DNA of 64,000 nt from Faecalimonas umbilicata (GTDB taxonomy: Bacteria > Bacillota > Clostridia > Lachnospirales > Lachnospiraceae): NCBI RefSeq assembly GCF_004346095.1, contig NZ_SLZV01000004.1, forward strand, positions 62,001 to 126,000. Direction: 5' to 3'. A model generated the notes under the pieces. That model was not told where the DNA came from. It was given only the letters and a program-made list of their open reading frames with translations, and ran no database searches. Both the position numbers and the translations under genes were made by a program. Position 1 is the first letter of the stretch. Each line of letters begins with the position of its first letter. This document shows positions 34,848 through 45,322 of the stretch, one piece after another.

Positions 34848-34904
34848 CTCGGTTCATCTCTCAGAACCGAGATTTATCATAACACACTTTTTTTTAAATT
34901 GCAA
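34848..34904 (-). promoter_or_regulatory. tRNA-Leu promoter and leader hairpin
   Basis: On the minus strand TTGCAA (34904-34899), 17 bases, TATGAT (34881-34876), followed by a leader hairpin CTCGGTTC/GAACCGAG (34848-34855 and 34864-34871, 8-base loop) directly before the tRNA. The hairpin may be part of the processing substrate. Confidence 0.6.
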
Positions 34905-34925
34905 GTCCTTTTTTCTATTTTTTAC

Positions 34926-36197
34926 TTATTTTATCAATTTTTTTCCAATTTCAAAGCAATCAAACGTCGCATAGTAATCCGCCGGCGTCTCTGCTCTCCG
35001 GATCATCTGTACACTTCCGTCTTCTTTCAACAAAAGTTCTGCCGATTTCAATTTGCCGTTATAGTTATATCCCATTGCAAATCCGTGTGCACCGGTATCA
35101 TGGATATAAAGCAGATCTCCAGTATCGATCTTTGGAAGCATGCGATCAATCGCAAATTTGTCATTATTTTCACAGAGCGATCCCGTCACATCATACTTAT
35201 GGTCACATGGCGCATCCTCTTTTCCCATAACTGTAATATGATGATAAGCCCCATACATTGCCGGGCGCATCAGATTTACCGCACATGCATCGCAGCCAAT
35301 GTATTCCTTATGCGTATGTTTTTCATGGATTGCCCTTGTCACAAGTGCACCGTACGGCCCCATCATAAATCTGCCAAGTTCTGTATAGATCGCAACATCT
35401 CCCATACCTGCTGGCACAAGTACTTCCTCATATACTTTTCTGACCCCTTCCCCGATCGCATGGATATCGTTCGGTTCTTGATCCGGGCGATACGGAATTC
35501 CAATTCCACCGGACAGGTTGATAAATTTAATATGGACTCCTGTTTCCTTCTGCAACTTCACTGCCACTTCAAACAAAACTTTTGCAAGCATCGGATAATA
35601 TTCATTTGTCACTGTATTGCTTGCAAGAAAGGCATGAATTCCGAAGTGCTTCGCCCCTTTTTCTTTTAAAATCCGGAATGCATCAAACAGCTGCTCTGTC
35701 GTCATTCCATATTTTGCATCCCCAGGATTGTCCATAATGTCATTGCTGATCTGAAACAGTCCACCCGGATTGTACCGACAGCTGATGGTCTCCGGGATAT
35801 ATCCGATTGCCTTCTCCAGAAAATCAATATGGGTAAAATCATCCAGATTGATAATTCCTCCCAACTTATCCGCATAAACAAATTCTTCTGCCGGAGTTGC
35901 ATTGGAAGAAAACATAATATCTTCTCCCACAGCTCCTATCGCTTCTGACATCATCAATTCTGTATAAGAAGAACAGTCGCAACCGCATCCGTATTCTCTT
36001 AAAATCTGAATCAAAAATGGGTTGGGTGTTGCCTTGACTGCAAAATATTCTTTATATCCCTTATTCCAAGAAAAAGCTTCCTTTAGTGCTCTCACATTTT
36101 CACGAATTCCTCTCTCGTCATAAATGTGAAACGGAGTCGGATAGATTTTTGCAATCTCTTCCAGTTGCTCTTTTGTCACAAATGGTTTCTTCGTCAT
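34926..36197 (-). CDS. Diaminopimelate decarboxylase-family PLP enzyme
   Basis: A 423-residue fold-III PLP decarboxylase. K55 in FAVKATPNP carries PLP, and HAFLASN, YTELGRFMMGP and HDTGAHGFAMGYNYNG are family elements. Classic LysA has EPGR and CESGD; here the equivalents read ELGR and CENND, so lysine formation is likely but not certain, and a different dicarboxylic amino acid cannot be excluded. ATG 36197 follows AGGAG by 8 bases. It comes after pyk (79 bases), with a structured gap, on the same strand. Confidence 0.8.
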   Translation of the reverse strand: MTKKPFVTKEQLEEIAKIYPTPFHIYDERGIRENVRALKEAFSWNKGYKEYFAVKATPNPFLIQILREYGCGCDCSSYTELMMSEAIGAVGEDIMFSSNATPAEEFVYADKLGGIINLDDFTHIDFLEKAIGYIPETISCRYNPGGLFQISNDIMDNPGDAKYGMTTEQLFDAFRILKEKGAKHFGIHAFLASNTVTNEYYPMLAKVLFEVAVKLQKETGVHIKFINLSGGIGIPYRPDQEPNDIHAIGEGVRKVYEEVLVPAGMGDVAIYTELGRFMMGPYGALVTRAIHEKHTHKEYIGCDACAVNLMRPAMYGAYHHITVMGKEDAPCDHKYDVTGSLCENNDKFAIDRMLPKIDTGDLLYIHDTGAHGFAMGYNYNGKLKSAELLLKEDGSVQMIRRAETPADYYATFDCFEIGKKLIK

Positions 36198-36276
36198 CGT
36201 TTCTTCTCCTTTTCTATTGCAGAGAAGGCATGACCGAACAGCTGTCTGCCGTCTTGTCATGCCCTCTCGGACTATT

Positions 36277-37713
36277 TTATTCCACTACAGCGATTCTCAT
36301 CATATTACTTACGCCGTCACGTGATTTTTTGATCGTTGGAGACGGAATTCCCGCTGTCATTACGACAATATCACCCGGCTCCACAAGTCTCTTTGCTGTC
36401 ACAAGATCGATCGCATCGTTACAGATATCTTCTGTCGTGTTGTACTCAATCGATTTTACTGGTGTTACACCCCAGTAGATCTGCATTTTTCTCAAAGTTT
36501 CTTCACACGGTGTCACACCGATAATATCTGCCTTTGGTTTGAACTTAGACACTACTCTTGCTGTTGCACCGGTTACAGACGGTGTGATGATACATTTTGC
36601 TGAAAGATTCATTGCAGTTGCCACAGAAGAATATCCGATCGCACTAGAAATTCCTTTCTTTCTATGCTCCTGCGCTTTTTCAAGAAGCACATCATAATCA
36701 AGATGTTTCTCTGTGTTTTCAATAATGTGTACCATCATCTGTAAAGCTTCCACCGGGTATTTTCCCTGCGCTGTTTCACCTGAAAGCATCACTGCATCTG
36801 TTCCATCATAAACAGCATTGGCAACATCTGTCACTTCCGCTCTTGTCGGACGCGGATTACGGATCATGGAGTCTAACATTTGTGTTGCAGTGATTACCGG
36901 CTTATAGTTATCATTACATTTCTTGATCAGCATTTTCTGTAAGTACGGTACTTTCTCTGCCGGGATTTCCACACCGAGATCTCCTCTCGCAACCATGATA
37001 CCGTCTGCACAGTGAATGATCTCATCGATATTTTTGATTCCCTCTGCATTTTCAATCTTCGCAATAATCGGTGTATGTGGTGCTCCACACTCTTTTAATA
37101 ATGCTCGGATTTCCAAAATTCCTTCTGCAGAACGAACAAAGGATGCTGCAATAAAGTCAATTCCCTGTTCCACACCAAAAATAATATCTTCACGGTCTTT
37201 CTTCGTAAGTGCAGGAAGACGTACCGGAACATTTGGAACATTGACACCCTTTCTTTCTCCAAGTTCTCCTCCATTTAACACTTTACAAGTGATTTCATTT
37301 CCGTTGATGTTCTTTACTTCTAACTCAATCAATCCATCATCGATCAGGATTCTCTTGCCTGGTTCTACATCTTCTGCAAGTCCATCGTACGTGATAGATA
37401 CTTTTTTTGCATCTCCTTCAATTTCTTCTGTTGTCAGCGTAAACATCTCTCCTGCTTCTAACATTACCTTCTTTCCGTCTTTCAGCACACCTGTACGGAT
37501 CTCTGGTCCTTTTGTGTCGAGCAGAATCGCAATCGGCTTCCCAATCTCCTCACGAACAGATTTCAGAAGATCCATTCTTCCTTTCTGCTCCTCGTGAGAG
37601 CCATGCGAAAAGTTAAAGCGCGCTATATTCATGCCTTCTTCCGCGAGACGCTTCATCATAGCTCTATCGTTCGTATTTGGTCCCATCGTACATATAATTT
37701 TTGTCTTTCTCAT
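36277..37713 (-). CDS. pyk: Pyruvate kinase
   Basis: Converts phosphoenolpyruvate and ADP to pyruvate and ATP at the end of glycolysis. The 478-residue form has A/B/C domains only (no extra C-terminal PEP-utiliser domain, unlike Bacillus). Motifs: MRKTKIICTMGPNT start, IAKIENAEGIKNIDEI with the catalytic Lys, and MVARGDLGVEIP. AAAGGA lies upstream of ATG 37713. A stem-loop lies between it and the downstream decarboxylase gene. Separate from the gapA-pgk cluster 18 kb away. Confidence 0.97.
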   Translation of the reverse strand: MRKTKIICTMGPNTNDRAMMKRLAEEGMNIARFNFSHGSHEEQKGRMDLLKSVREEIGKPIAILLDTKGPEIRTGVLKDGKKVMLEAGEMFTLTTEEIEGDAKKVSITYDGLAEDVEPGKRILIDDGLIELEVKNINGNEITCKVLNGGELGERKGVNVPNVPVRLPALTKKDREDIIFGVEQGIDFIAASFVRSAEGILEIRALLKECGAPHTPIIAKIENAEGIKNIDEIIHCADGIMVARGDLGVEIPAEKVPYLQKMLIKKCNDNYKPVITATQMLDSMIRNPRPTRAEVTDVANAVYDGTDAVMLSGETAQGKYPVEALQMMVHIIENTEKHLDYDVLLEKAQEHRKKGISSAIGYSSVATAMNLSAKCIITPSVTGATARVVSKFKPKADIIGVTPCEETLRKMQIYWGVTPVKSIEYNTTEDICNDAIDLVTAKRLVEPGDIVVMTAGIPSPTIKKSRDGVSNMMRIAVVE

Positions 37714-37752
37714 CTTTTACTTTTCCTTTCTTATCTCACTTCAGTCTCAAAA

Positions 37753-38613
37753 TCATTTGACATGCTCATGCGTAAATAAATGATCCTGGCAATATTCGTA
37801 ATCGCCATTGCACTTTGTACAATACCGAAACTCCAGATTCGGATCGTCCAGTTCTGTTCTGCCACACACAGCACATCTGTGTCTTGCTCCATTGGCATAA
37901 GTGTGTTCTGCCCGGTGCACTTGTTTCTTATATGCTTGTTTCCTTCTGATTTCTTTTGGTGAGTAAGCCTTCATATTCCTTGATGATACATAGAAGATCA
38001 GGAAATTCAAAAGAGATACGAATGCTGCGATTGCGTCTGCTTTATACATAATTCCAAAGACCCCTCCTGCGTAAGCCGGAAGAATTCCCTGCAAGATCGT
38101 GAATGCAAAAAATGCCCCATCCAGCAATGCTAGATATTTGACCTTAATCGGAATGACAAAGAACAACAAAAACTCTACATTCGGATACAATGCCGCAAAG
38201 GCAAAAAACAGTGACAGATTCAAGTACGAAGTCCCGATTGGGAATGAAATTCCTGTCAGGAAGTATACGATCAGCGCCGCAATCAAGTGAAACAATACCC
38301 CGGTAAAAAAGTACAGATTAAACCGGAACGCTCCCCATGCCGCCTCTAGATTCTGTCCGATCATGTAATACAAATACAATGCAAAAACAATAAAAATCGG
38401 GCTTCCGTCTGGTGGCTGAAGCAAAAATGTCACAATTCTCCAAATCTGCCCATGCAGAATTGCGTTAGCATTCAGGCTCAGATACTCCATATAAAAACCA
38501 GGTGCGATCAGGTTCAGAACGAAGCCAACCGCATAAAGGATGATAATGTAATGCATCAGATTGTGTATTGCATATCTTCCAAATTTACGTTCTAGTTTGT
38601 TGATCCAATTCAT
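37753..38613 (-). CDS. Rhomboid-like membrane protein with C-terminal zinc ribbon, likely non-proteolytic
   Basis: A 286-residue protein with six or so membrane segments in residues 20-210 and a rhomboid-like layout (IWRIVTFLLQPP after the first helix). In place of the catalytic GxSG there is GTSY (127-130), and in the last helix where His is expected the sequence is KADAIAAFVSLLNF with no His, so proteolysis is unlikely. The tail has two CxxC pairs (C247/C250, C265/C268) plus C275, forming a zinc ribbon. Monocistronic, minus strand. A rhomboid pseudoprotease-type role is inferred. Confidence 0.75.
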   Translation of the reverse strand: MNWINKLERKFGRYAIHNLMHYIIILYAVGFVLNLIAPGFYMEYLSLNANAILHGQIWRIVTFLLQPPDGSPIFIVFALYLYYMIGQNLEAAWGAFRFNLYFFTGVLFHLIAALIVYFLTGISFPIGTSYLNLSLFFAFAALYPNVEFLLFFVIPIKVKYLALLDGAFFAFTILQGILPAYAGGVFGIMYKADAIAAFVSLLNFLIFYVSSRNMKAYSPKEIRRKQAYKKQVHRAEHTYANGARHRCAVCGRTELDDPNLEFRYCTKCNGDYEYCQDHLFTHEHVK

Positions 38614-38714
38614 ATGAATAACTACTCCTCTTGACCTTTCTTAAAATTTACTCATACTAATTGTACCTGCAAGCTCCTCTTTTGTCAATTCTAACAGTTT
38701 ATTATTTTTTCGTT

Positions 38715-38743
38715 GTATTTTGCAAATTGTTGTCATATAATGA
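38715..38743 (+). promoter_or_regulatory. Promoter of the large activase gene
   Basis: TTGTAT (38715-38720), 17-base spacer, TATAAT (38738-38743). The transcript would carry about 68 leader bases ahead of ATG 38818. Confidence 0.7.
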
Positions 38744-38817
38744 AAATTGTTTTTTTAAGCAGACTATATTTTAATAGGTTAGAACAGACCTTATTTCTTC
38801 TAAAAGGAGCAATATTT

Positions 38818-41800
38818 ATGAATTACAAACAACTATATAAACTGGGAATCGACATCGGTTCTACCACTGTAAAGATTGCAATTCTTGATACAGAAAATAA
38901 TGTACTCTTTTCTGACTACGAGCGTCATTTTGCTAATATTCAGGAGACTCTTTCCGATCTTCTCGGGCGAGCGCTTTATAAACTCGGTCCAATCTTAGTA
39001 TCTCCTGTCATGACTGGTTCTGGCGGGCTGACACTTGCCAATCACCTGGAAGTTCCTTTTGTACAGGAAGTCATCGCAGTCTCTACCGCTCTTCAGGACT
39101 ACGCACCTCAGACCGATGTTGCAATCGAGCTCGGTGGAGAAGATGCAAAAATCATCTACTTTGAAGGCGGAAATGTCGAACAGCGCATGAACGGGATCTG
39201 CGCCGGTGGTACTGGTTCTTTCATTGATCAGATGGCTTCTCTTCTGCAGACAGACGCTACCGGATTAAATTCCTACGCAAAAAATTATCAGGCGCTTTAC
39301 TCCATCGCTGCACGCTGTGGTGTCTTTGCGAAATCAGATATCCAGCCTCTGATCAATGAGGGCGCTACAAAAGAAGATCTCGCTGCTTCTATTTTTCAGG
39401 CAGTCGTAAATCAGACGATCAGTGGGCTTGCCTGCGGAAAACCGATCCGCGGACATATCGCCTTCCTTGGCGGTCCTCTCCACTTTTTGTCAGAGCTGCG
39501 AAATAGCTTTATCCGCACTCTAAATCTCGACGATGAACATATCATCGCACCGAAGCATTCCCACTTGTTTGCTGCGATTGGGTCTGCACTTAACTCTAAG
39601 GGAGATCACGAAACCTCTCTGACAACCCTTCAGACAAGACTGGCAGAACATATCCATATGGATTTTGAAGTAGAACGTATGGAACCACTGTTTGCAAGTG
39701 AAGCAGAGTATCAGAGCTTCAAGACCAGGCACGAACGACATCAGGTTCCTGTACTTGATCTCTCCTCCTACAAGGGAAACTGTTTTCTCGGGATTGATGC
39801 AGGATCTACCACAACAAAAGCGGCACTTGTCGGCGAAGACGGAAATCTTCTTTACTCTTTTTATCACAGCAATGATGGTGATCCGTTAGGAACAACGATC
39901 AAGGCAATTAAAGATATTTATACAAAACTTCCAGATGGGGTTAAAATTGCCCACTCCTGCTCCACAGGATACGGAGAAGCCCTTATAAAAGCCGCCCTTT
40001 TACTTGATGAGGGTGAAGTGGAGACTATTTCCCACTATTATGCTGCCGCTTTTTTCAATCCAGATGTCGATTGTATTTTAGACATCGGCGGACAGGATAT
40101 GAAATGCATTAAAATCAAAAATCACACTGTGGACAGTGTACAGTTAAATGAAGCTTGTTCTTCTGGCTGCGGATCCTTCATTGAGACATTTGCGAAATCT
40201 TTAAATTATAGCGTGGAAGACTTTGCACATGAAGCACTTTTTGCCAAGCATCCGATCGACCTTGGAACACGCTGTACTGTTTTTATGAACTCAAAAGTCA
40301 AACAAGCACAAAAGGAAGGGGCATCTGTCTCGGACATTTCTGCCGGACTCGCCTATTCTGTCATCAAAAATGCACTGTATAAAGTTATCAAGGTATCAGA
40401 TGCCAGTATGCTTGGGAAAAACATTGTCGTACAGGGAGGTACTTTCTACAATGATGCCGTGCTTAGAAGTTTTGAAAAAATTGCAGACTGCGAATGTATT
40501 CGACCAGATATCGCAGGAATTATGGGCGCTTTCGGCGCTGCTCTGATTGCCCGCGAGCGTTTCAATGAAAGTAAAGGAACAACCATGCTTCCGATAGAAG
40601 AAATTGAAGCGCTTACATACAGCACAACAATGACAAAGTGCCGCGGATGCACAAATAACTGTCGGCTTACTGTCAACCGTTTCAGCGGCGGAAGAAGTTT
40701 TGTTACCGGAAACCGCTGTGAACGCGGACTTGGAAAAGAGAAAAAGGAACAGGAACTTCCAAATTTATTCGCATACAAAAACGAACGTTGCTTCGGTTAT
40801 GAACCGCTTTCCGAACAAGAAGCCGTACGCGGAACGGTCGGTCTTCCTCGTGTTTTGAACATGTATGAAAATTACCCGTTCTGGTTTACTTTCTTCCATG
40901 AACTGAAATTCCGTGTTGTGCTCTCGCCACCGTCTAGCCGTAAGATTTATGAACTCGGAATCGAATCTATTCCAAGTGAATCTGAATGTTATCCGGCAAA
41001 ACTGGCACATGGACATGTGGAATGGCTGATCAATCAGGGAGTGACCTTTATTTTCTATCCTTGCATTCCTTATGAACGGGAAGAGTTTAAAGATGCAAAC
41101 AATCATTATAACTGCCCAATGGTTACATCCTATGCTGAAAACATCAAAAATAATATGGATGCGATCACCAATGGAACGATTCACTTTAAAAATCCATTCC
41201 TCTCTTTCCAAAGCGAGGAAGTGCTGTCCAAGAGGCTCACAGAAGAATTTTCAAAAGAATTCCAGATTCCAGAACAGGAAATTCGCCATGCAGTAAAAAA
41301 AGCATGGGACGAACTTGCCGCCTGCCGGGAAGATATCCGAAAAAAAGGAGAAGAGACGATCGCATGGCTTGAAAAACATCATAAGAGGGGAATCGTTCTT
41401 GCCGGACGCCCATATCACATTGACCCGGAAGTCAATCACGGAATCCCAGAACTGATCAACTCCTACGGGATCGCTGTACTTACAGAAGACTCCGTCTCAC
41501 ACTTACACAAAGTAGAGCGCCCTTTGATCGTCATGGACCAGTGGATGTACCATTCCCGCCTCTATGCTGCGGCAAACTATGTCAAGACAAAAGATAACCT
41601 GGATCTGATCCAACTTACTTCTTTTGGATGCGGACTAGATGCAGTAACTTCTGATGCGGTCTCTGATATTCTGACAAACTCAGGAAAGATTTATACTTCC
41701 CTGAAGATTGATGAAGTCAATAACCTTGGAGCTGCCCGCATCCGTATCCGATCCTTGATCGCAGCGATCCGCGTTCACGAAAAGATACACACAACCCGTA

Positions 41801-43068
41801 CGATCCAGCCATCTTCCATCCAAAAGGCAGTATTTACAAAAGAGATGAGAAAAGACTATACGATTCTCTGTCCGCAGATGTCTCCGATCCACTTTGACCT
41901 TTTGGAGCCGGCGATCCGCTCCTGCGGCTACCAACTGGAAATTCTTCCGAATGATAATAAAGAAGCGGTCAATGTAGGTCTAAAATACGTCAACAACGAC
42001 GCATGCTATCCGTCACTGATCGTTGTCGGACAGATTATGGATGCCATCTTATCGGGAAAATATAACACCGATAAGCTCGCTGTGATTATATCGCAGACTG
42101 GTGGCGGCTGTCGTGCTTCGAATTATATTGGCTTTATCCGGCGGGCACTCAAAAAAGCCGGCTATCCTCACATTCCGGTCATTTCCCTGAATTTGAGCGG
42201 CCTTGAGAGCAACCCTGGATTCCAGATCACTCTCCCTCTTGCACTGAAGGGAATTTATGCTGTTGTTCTGGGAGATGTCTTCATGAAATGTCTGTACCGT
42301 GTCAGACCATACGAAGCAGTCCCTGGTTCTGCCAATGCGCTTCATGAAAAATGGAGAAAGAGGTGTAAAGAATTTTTATCTGGTGGTTATCCATCCAGGC
42401 GAACTTTCTCATCGCTGTGCGCACAGATCATACATGAATTTGACGAACTTCCGATTCTCAATAGAAAAAAACCGCGTGTTGGAATCGTAGGAGAGATCCT
42501 TGTAAAATTTCTCCCTGCAGCCAACAATCATCTTGTGGAACTGTTAGAACAGGAAGGTGCTGAAGCTGTTGTTCCGGATCTCCTGGACTTTTTTGCCTAC
42601 TGCTTCTATAACAACAATTTCAAAGCAAGCCACCTTGGAATGAAAAAATCTTCGGCCACAAAGGGAAACCTTGGAATTCACGCACTGGACTGGTTCCGGG
42701 CACCGGCTTCTGCTGCCTTTGCAAAGAGCAAACGTTTTTCTGAACCAGCAAAAATCTCGGATCTGGCAGCAATGGCACAAGACATTGTGTCTGTTGGAAA
42801 TCAGACTGGGGAAGGATGGTTTCTGACCGGAGAAATGTTAGAACTGATCCATAGCGGTACTACAAATATCGTCTGTGCACAGCCATTTGGCTGCCTCCCA
42901 AATCATATTGTCGGAAAAGGTGTCATCAAAGAGCTGCGACACCGCTATCCGCTTGCAAACATTGTTGCCATCGACTATGATCCAGGCGCAAGTGAAGTCA
43001 ACCAGCTGAATCGGATCAAACTGATGCTGTCTACCGCACAAAAGAATCTGGAGCGAGAAGAAGACTAA
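38818..43068 (+). CDS. Large double activator/2-hydroxyacyl-CoA dehydratase-related protein
   Basis: A 1416-residue cytosolic protein with two BcrAD/BadFG-type ASKHA ATPase domains in tandem (first [12 protein letters not shown] near residue 9, second [12 protein letters not shown] near 324). Each has the Cys pair that in HgdC-type activators holds a [4Fe-4S] cluster: ICAGGTG/ARCGVF and CSSGCG/TRCTVF. A Cys-rich segment CRGCTNNC follows near 608, then DUF2229-type and HgdB-like regions. Such giant fusions are common in anaerobic Firmicutes but their reaction is unproven. AAAGGAG precedes ATG 38818. It is alone in its transcription unit. Confidence 0.9.
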   Translation: MNYKQLYKLGIDIGSTTVKIAILDTENNVLFSDYERHFANIQETLSDLLGRALYKLGPILVSPVMTGSGGLTLANHLEVPFVQEVIAVSTALQDYAPQTDVAIELGGEDAKIIYFEGGNVEQRMNGICAGGTGSFIDQMASLLQTDATGLNSYAKNYQALYSIAARCGVFAKSDIQPLINEGATKEDLAASIFQAVVNQTISGLACGKPIRGHIAFLGGPLHFLSELRNSFIRTLNLDDEHIIAPKHSHLFAAIGSALNSKGDHETSLTTLQTRLAEHIHMDFEVERMEPLFASEAEYQSFKTRHERHQVPVLDLSSYKGNCFLGIDAGSTTTKAALVGEDGNLLYSFYHSNDGDPLGTTIKAIKDIYTKLPDGVKIAHSCSTGYGEALIKAALLLDEGEVETISHYYAAAFFNPDVDCILDIGGQDMKCIKIKNHTVDSVQLNEACSSGCGSFIETFAKSLNYSVEDFAHEALFAKHPIDLGTRCTVFMNSKVKQAQKEGASVSDISAGLAYSVIKNALYKVIKVSDASMLGKNIVVQGGTFYNDAVLRSFEKIADCECIRPDIAGIMGAFGAALIARERFNESKGTTMLPIEEIEALTYSTTMTKCRGCTNNCRLTVNRFSGGRSFVTGNRCERGLGKEKKEQELPNLFAYKNERCFGYEPLSEQEAVRGTVGLPRVLNMYENYPFWFTFFHELKFRVVLSPPSSRKIYELGIESIPSESECYPAKLAHGHVEWLINQGVTFIFYPCIPYEREEFKDANNHYNCPMVTSYAENIKNNMDAITNGTIHFKNPFLSFQSEEVLSKRLTEEFSKEFQIPEQEIRHAVKKAWDELAACREDIRKKGEETIAWLEKHHKRGIVLAGRPYHIDPEVNHGIPELINSYGIAVLTEDSVSHLHKVERPLIVMDQWMYHSRLYAAANYVKTKDNLDLIQLTSFGCGLDAVTSDAVSDILTNSGKIYTSLKIDEVNNLGAARIRIRSLIAAIRVHEKIHTTRTIQPSSIQKAVFTKEMRKDYTILCPQMSPIHFDLLEPAIRSCGYQLEILPNDNKEAVNVGLKYVNNDACYPSLIVVGQIMDAILSGKYNTDKLAVIISQTGGGCRASNYIGFIRRALKKAGYPHIPVISLNLSGLESNPGFQITLPLALKGIYAVVLGDVFMKCLYRVRPYEAVPGSANALHEKWRKRCKEFLSGGYPSRRTFSSLCAQIIHEFDELPILNRKKPRVGIVGEILVKFLPAANNHLVELLEQEGAEAVVPDLLDFFAYCFYNNNFKASHLGMKKSSATKGNLGIHALDWFRAPASAAFAKSKRFSEPAKISDLAAMAQDIVSVGNQTGEGWFLTGEMLELIHSGTTNIVCAQPFGCLPNHIVGKGVIKELRHRYPLANIVAIDYDPGASEVNQLNRIKLMLSTAQKNLEREED

Positions 43069-43071
43069 TTT

Positions 43072-44214
43072 TTAGTCTTCTTTCTGCTCTTTTATTTTCA
43101 ACACTGCCATACCGATACTGATACATGCTGCTGCAAACAAACACTGAATCCCAAATGATTTCCAGATTTCGCTCTGTCTCTCCGGTGTAATCTCCCGGAA
43201 CCCGGCAAGCAGATTGTTGACTTCTTCATACCAATAAACCGGAAGTATTCTGGAGAATTTCAATATCCCTTTATCTAATACAGATGTTGGAGTGAACACC
43301 CCTCCAAGAAAAGAAACTGCCAACGCTGTCACATTCACAATAATATTGATGACGTTCTCACTCTCTGCGACTGCTCCAATCAAAAATGCCATTGCAAGAC
43401 TCGTTAGAACCATCAGGAAACTGTTTCCTGCCAGATACGCAGCATGCGGGCTTTCGAAAAAGCTATTTTTTGAAAAAATTATGGCAACTCCGATCATCGC
43501 TGCCCAGAAAATAATCCCTACAACTAGAAATGCAAGCATTGCTTCCACCGTCTGGCGACGCAGAGAAACTGCAGAACATTGCAGCCGCTGTCTGATTTCT
43601 TTCTTCCGGTATGCATTCATCGGAATACTTAAGATCAGACACAATACTGCAATGGAAAGGTATGGAAGGAAACGAAAAATATAATAATAAGATTCCCATT
43701 TCCCCTGATTCCCATTGAGATTTAAAAGTCTGACCGATTTCTCTTCCAACTGTTGGTTTACAAGCGCAAATGCTTCCTGCATGGAATACCCATTTTCTGT
43801 ACAAAACTGTACTTGATTCAGAAACAAATTGATCTGCTGTTTCAAATAATCCGCTTCTGCATATCCCGGTATTTTTGTCAACTGTACTTCCCACTTTTCT
43901 CCCACTCCTCTCGGAATGCGGATTACACTAGAAATTTCCCCATAGTAAATTGCCTCCAAAAGAGTCCCCTCCGCATTGCCTATCTCTGTGATTTCATGCA
44001 AAGTCGCAAGATAATTTGTAAGCCCTTCTGCCAGTATTCCTCCATCCTCATCCACAACTGCAATCTTCAGACGGCTTCTTTGAAATTCTTTTTCTTCCTT
44101 TTTCTGTGTTTCCCCCTGTATGATCAGCATTGTCAAAAGAAACAATGCTGTGTAAATAAAAATAAATCCCCAGTTCCGCTTGATGATCAAAAGATATCCT
44201 CTAAATACTGTCAT
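43072..44214 (-). CDS. ABC-2 type transporter permease 1
   Basis: A 380-residue integral membrane protein of the ABC-2 class: one N-terminal helix (FIFIYTALFLLTMLII), a large extracytoplasmic domain (residues 40-190), then five hydrophobic segments in the C-terminal half including a FLGGVFTPTSV element. It overlaps the other permease gene by 14 bases. The order ATPase, permease, permease in one operon matches LnrL-LnrM-LnrN of B. subtilis (export of membrane-active antibiotics). Substrate is not deducible. Confidence 0.88.
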   Translation of the reverse strand: MTVFRGYLLIIKRNWGFIFIYTALFLLTMLIIQGETQKKEEKEFQRSRLKIAVVDEDGGILAEGLTNYLATLHEITEIGNAEGTLLEAIYYGEISSVIRIPRGVGEKWEVQLTKIPGYAEADYLKQQINLFLNQVQFCTENGYSMQEAFALVNQQLEEKSVRLLNLNGNQGKWESYYYIFRFLPYLSIAVLCLILSIPMNAYRKKEIRQRLQCSAVSLRRQTVEAMLAFLVVGIIFWAAMIGVAIIFSKNSFFESPHAAYLAGNSFLMVLTSLAMAFLIGAVAESENVINIIVNVTALAVSFLGGVFTPTSVLDKGILKFSRILPVYWYEEVNNLLAGFREITPERQSEIWKSFGIQCLFAAACISIGMAVLKIKEQKED

Positions 44215-45310
44215 AGCGTTTCCTCCTCATTACAATACATCCGGCAACAAGAAACATCATCCCCATTCCAAACAGCATCATCACATTTCTCCAGTATCTT
44301 GCCATATCTTCATAAATTGTCATACTGAAGAATCCATCCGAGATCAGCGCAACCGGGTTCCATGCATTGAGTAGCGGACAACATTTGTCCACAATATGTC
44401 TCATATTCTGTACCATAAGCCCTCCAAAAAAACTGAGCAACATCGTAATCAACGTCAAGAAATTCAGTCTATGTGTCCCTGAACTTTTTCCGATACTTCC
44501 TGCAATAATGCCGAAAGACACTCCAATCATTCCTCCTGCCATACAGAGAAGTAAGATTTTCCCATTATCTTCCCCAAGCGGAATCCGAAGAATTCCTTTC
44601 AGGTAACAGATCAAAATCCACAAGTTTACAAAATGGATCCCGTACACAACGAGAAAATCTGCCATCATTATCTTTCCTCTGGACAGATAACTTATATTTC
44701 TCCTCATCCCCACCGGTGACTGATCCGCATTGCTGCTAAGAGATACAGCAAACCCCAAATCGCAGCCAAACATGCAAGCCATCCCAACCAGTGCAAAAAA
44801 ATACTCTACAAGAGAGTTTCTTACCGTTCCCCCAAGAGAAGTTTCTGTCGTTCGATCCCTGTATGCTTTCATCGAATCCATCATTCCTTCAAGCCTCTCC
44901 GGATGTTCTACCGCCACTTTCTCTATCAGTCTTTCATTTGTATTATACTGCTTCAGTATCGTTTCTAATATGCTGGGAGCAACTCCCGTGGCGGCAACTG
45001 TCAGTGTCCGTTCCCTTCCCTCCGTATAAATTCCTTGCACCTTTCCATTTTCCAGTGCTTTTTCTGCCTCCTCTTCTTCCATCACATGAAAAGATAGCAG
45101 ATCTTCTGCACCTTCCAAAAATGTCAGAAAAGGAGAATCTTCTTCCGCGACAACTGCCACATCAATCATTTCCAGCTGTGGACAATTTGCATTTTTCCAA
45201 AACCCAAAATAGTAAAGTGTTCCGAGAATCACTGGGAATAATAATGCCCAGAACATCAATGCACGCATCCGGATGATCTGTAAAAAACGGTATTTAACTA
45301 AATGTAACAT
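44201..45310 (-). CDS. ABC-2 type transporter permease 2
   Basis: A 369-residue ABC-2 permease with the same architecture as its downstream partner: N-terminal anchor ALMFWALLFPVILGTLYYF, a large outer domain, and five C-terminal helices (FFALVGMACMFGCDLGFAV, LFGMGMMFLVAGC at the end). The two permeases probably form a heterodimer with an ATPase dimer. It starts 12 bases after the ATPase stop and overlaps the other permease by 14 bases, indicating tight coupling. Confidence 0.88.
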   Translation of the reverse strand: MLHLVKYRFLQIIRMRALMFWALLFPVILGTLYYFGFWKNANCPQLEMIDVAVVAEEDSPFLTFLEGAEDLLSFHVMEEEEAEKALENGKVQGIYTEGRERTLTVAATGVAPSILETILKQYNTNERLIEKVAVEHPERLEGMMDSMKAYRDRTTETSLGGTVRNSLVEYFFALVGMACMFGCDLGFAVSLSSNADQSPVGMRRNISYLSRGKIMMADFLVVYGIHFVNLWILICYLKGILRIPLGEDNGKILLLCMAGGMIGVSFGIIAGSIGKSSGTHRLNFLTLITMLLSFFGGLMVQNMRHIVDKCCPLLNAWNPVALISDGFFSMTIYEDMARYWRNVMMLFGMGMMFLVAGCIVMRRKRYDSI

Positions 45311-45322
45311 CGTTCTCCCTCC

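Noticed and set aside
34797-35669. 290-codon plus-strand frame across the tRNA and LysA-like gene
   Set aside because: Starts inside the tRNA antisense and continues antisense to a clear enzyme gene; composition unlike a protein.
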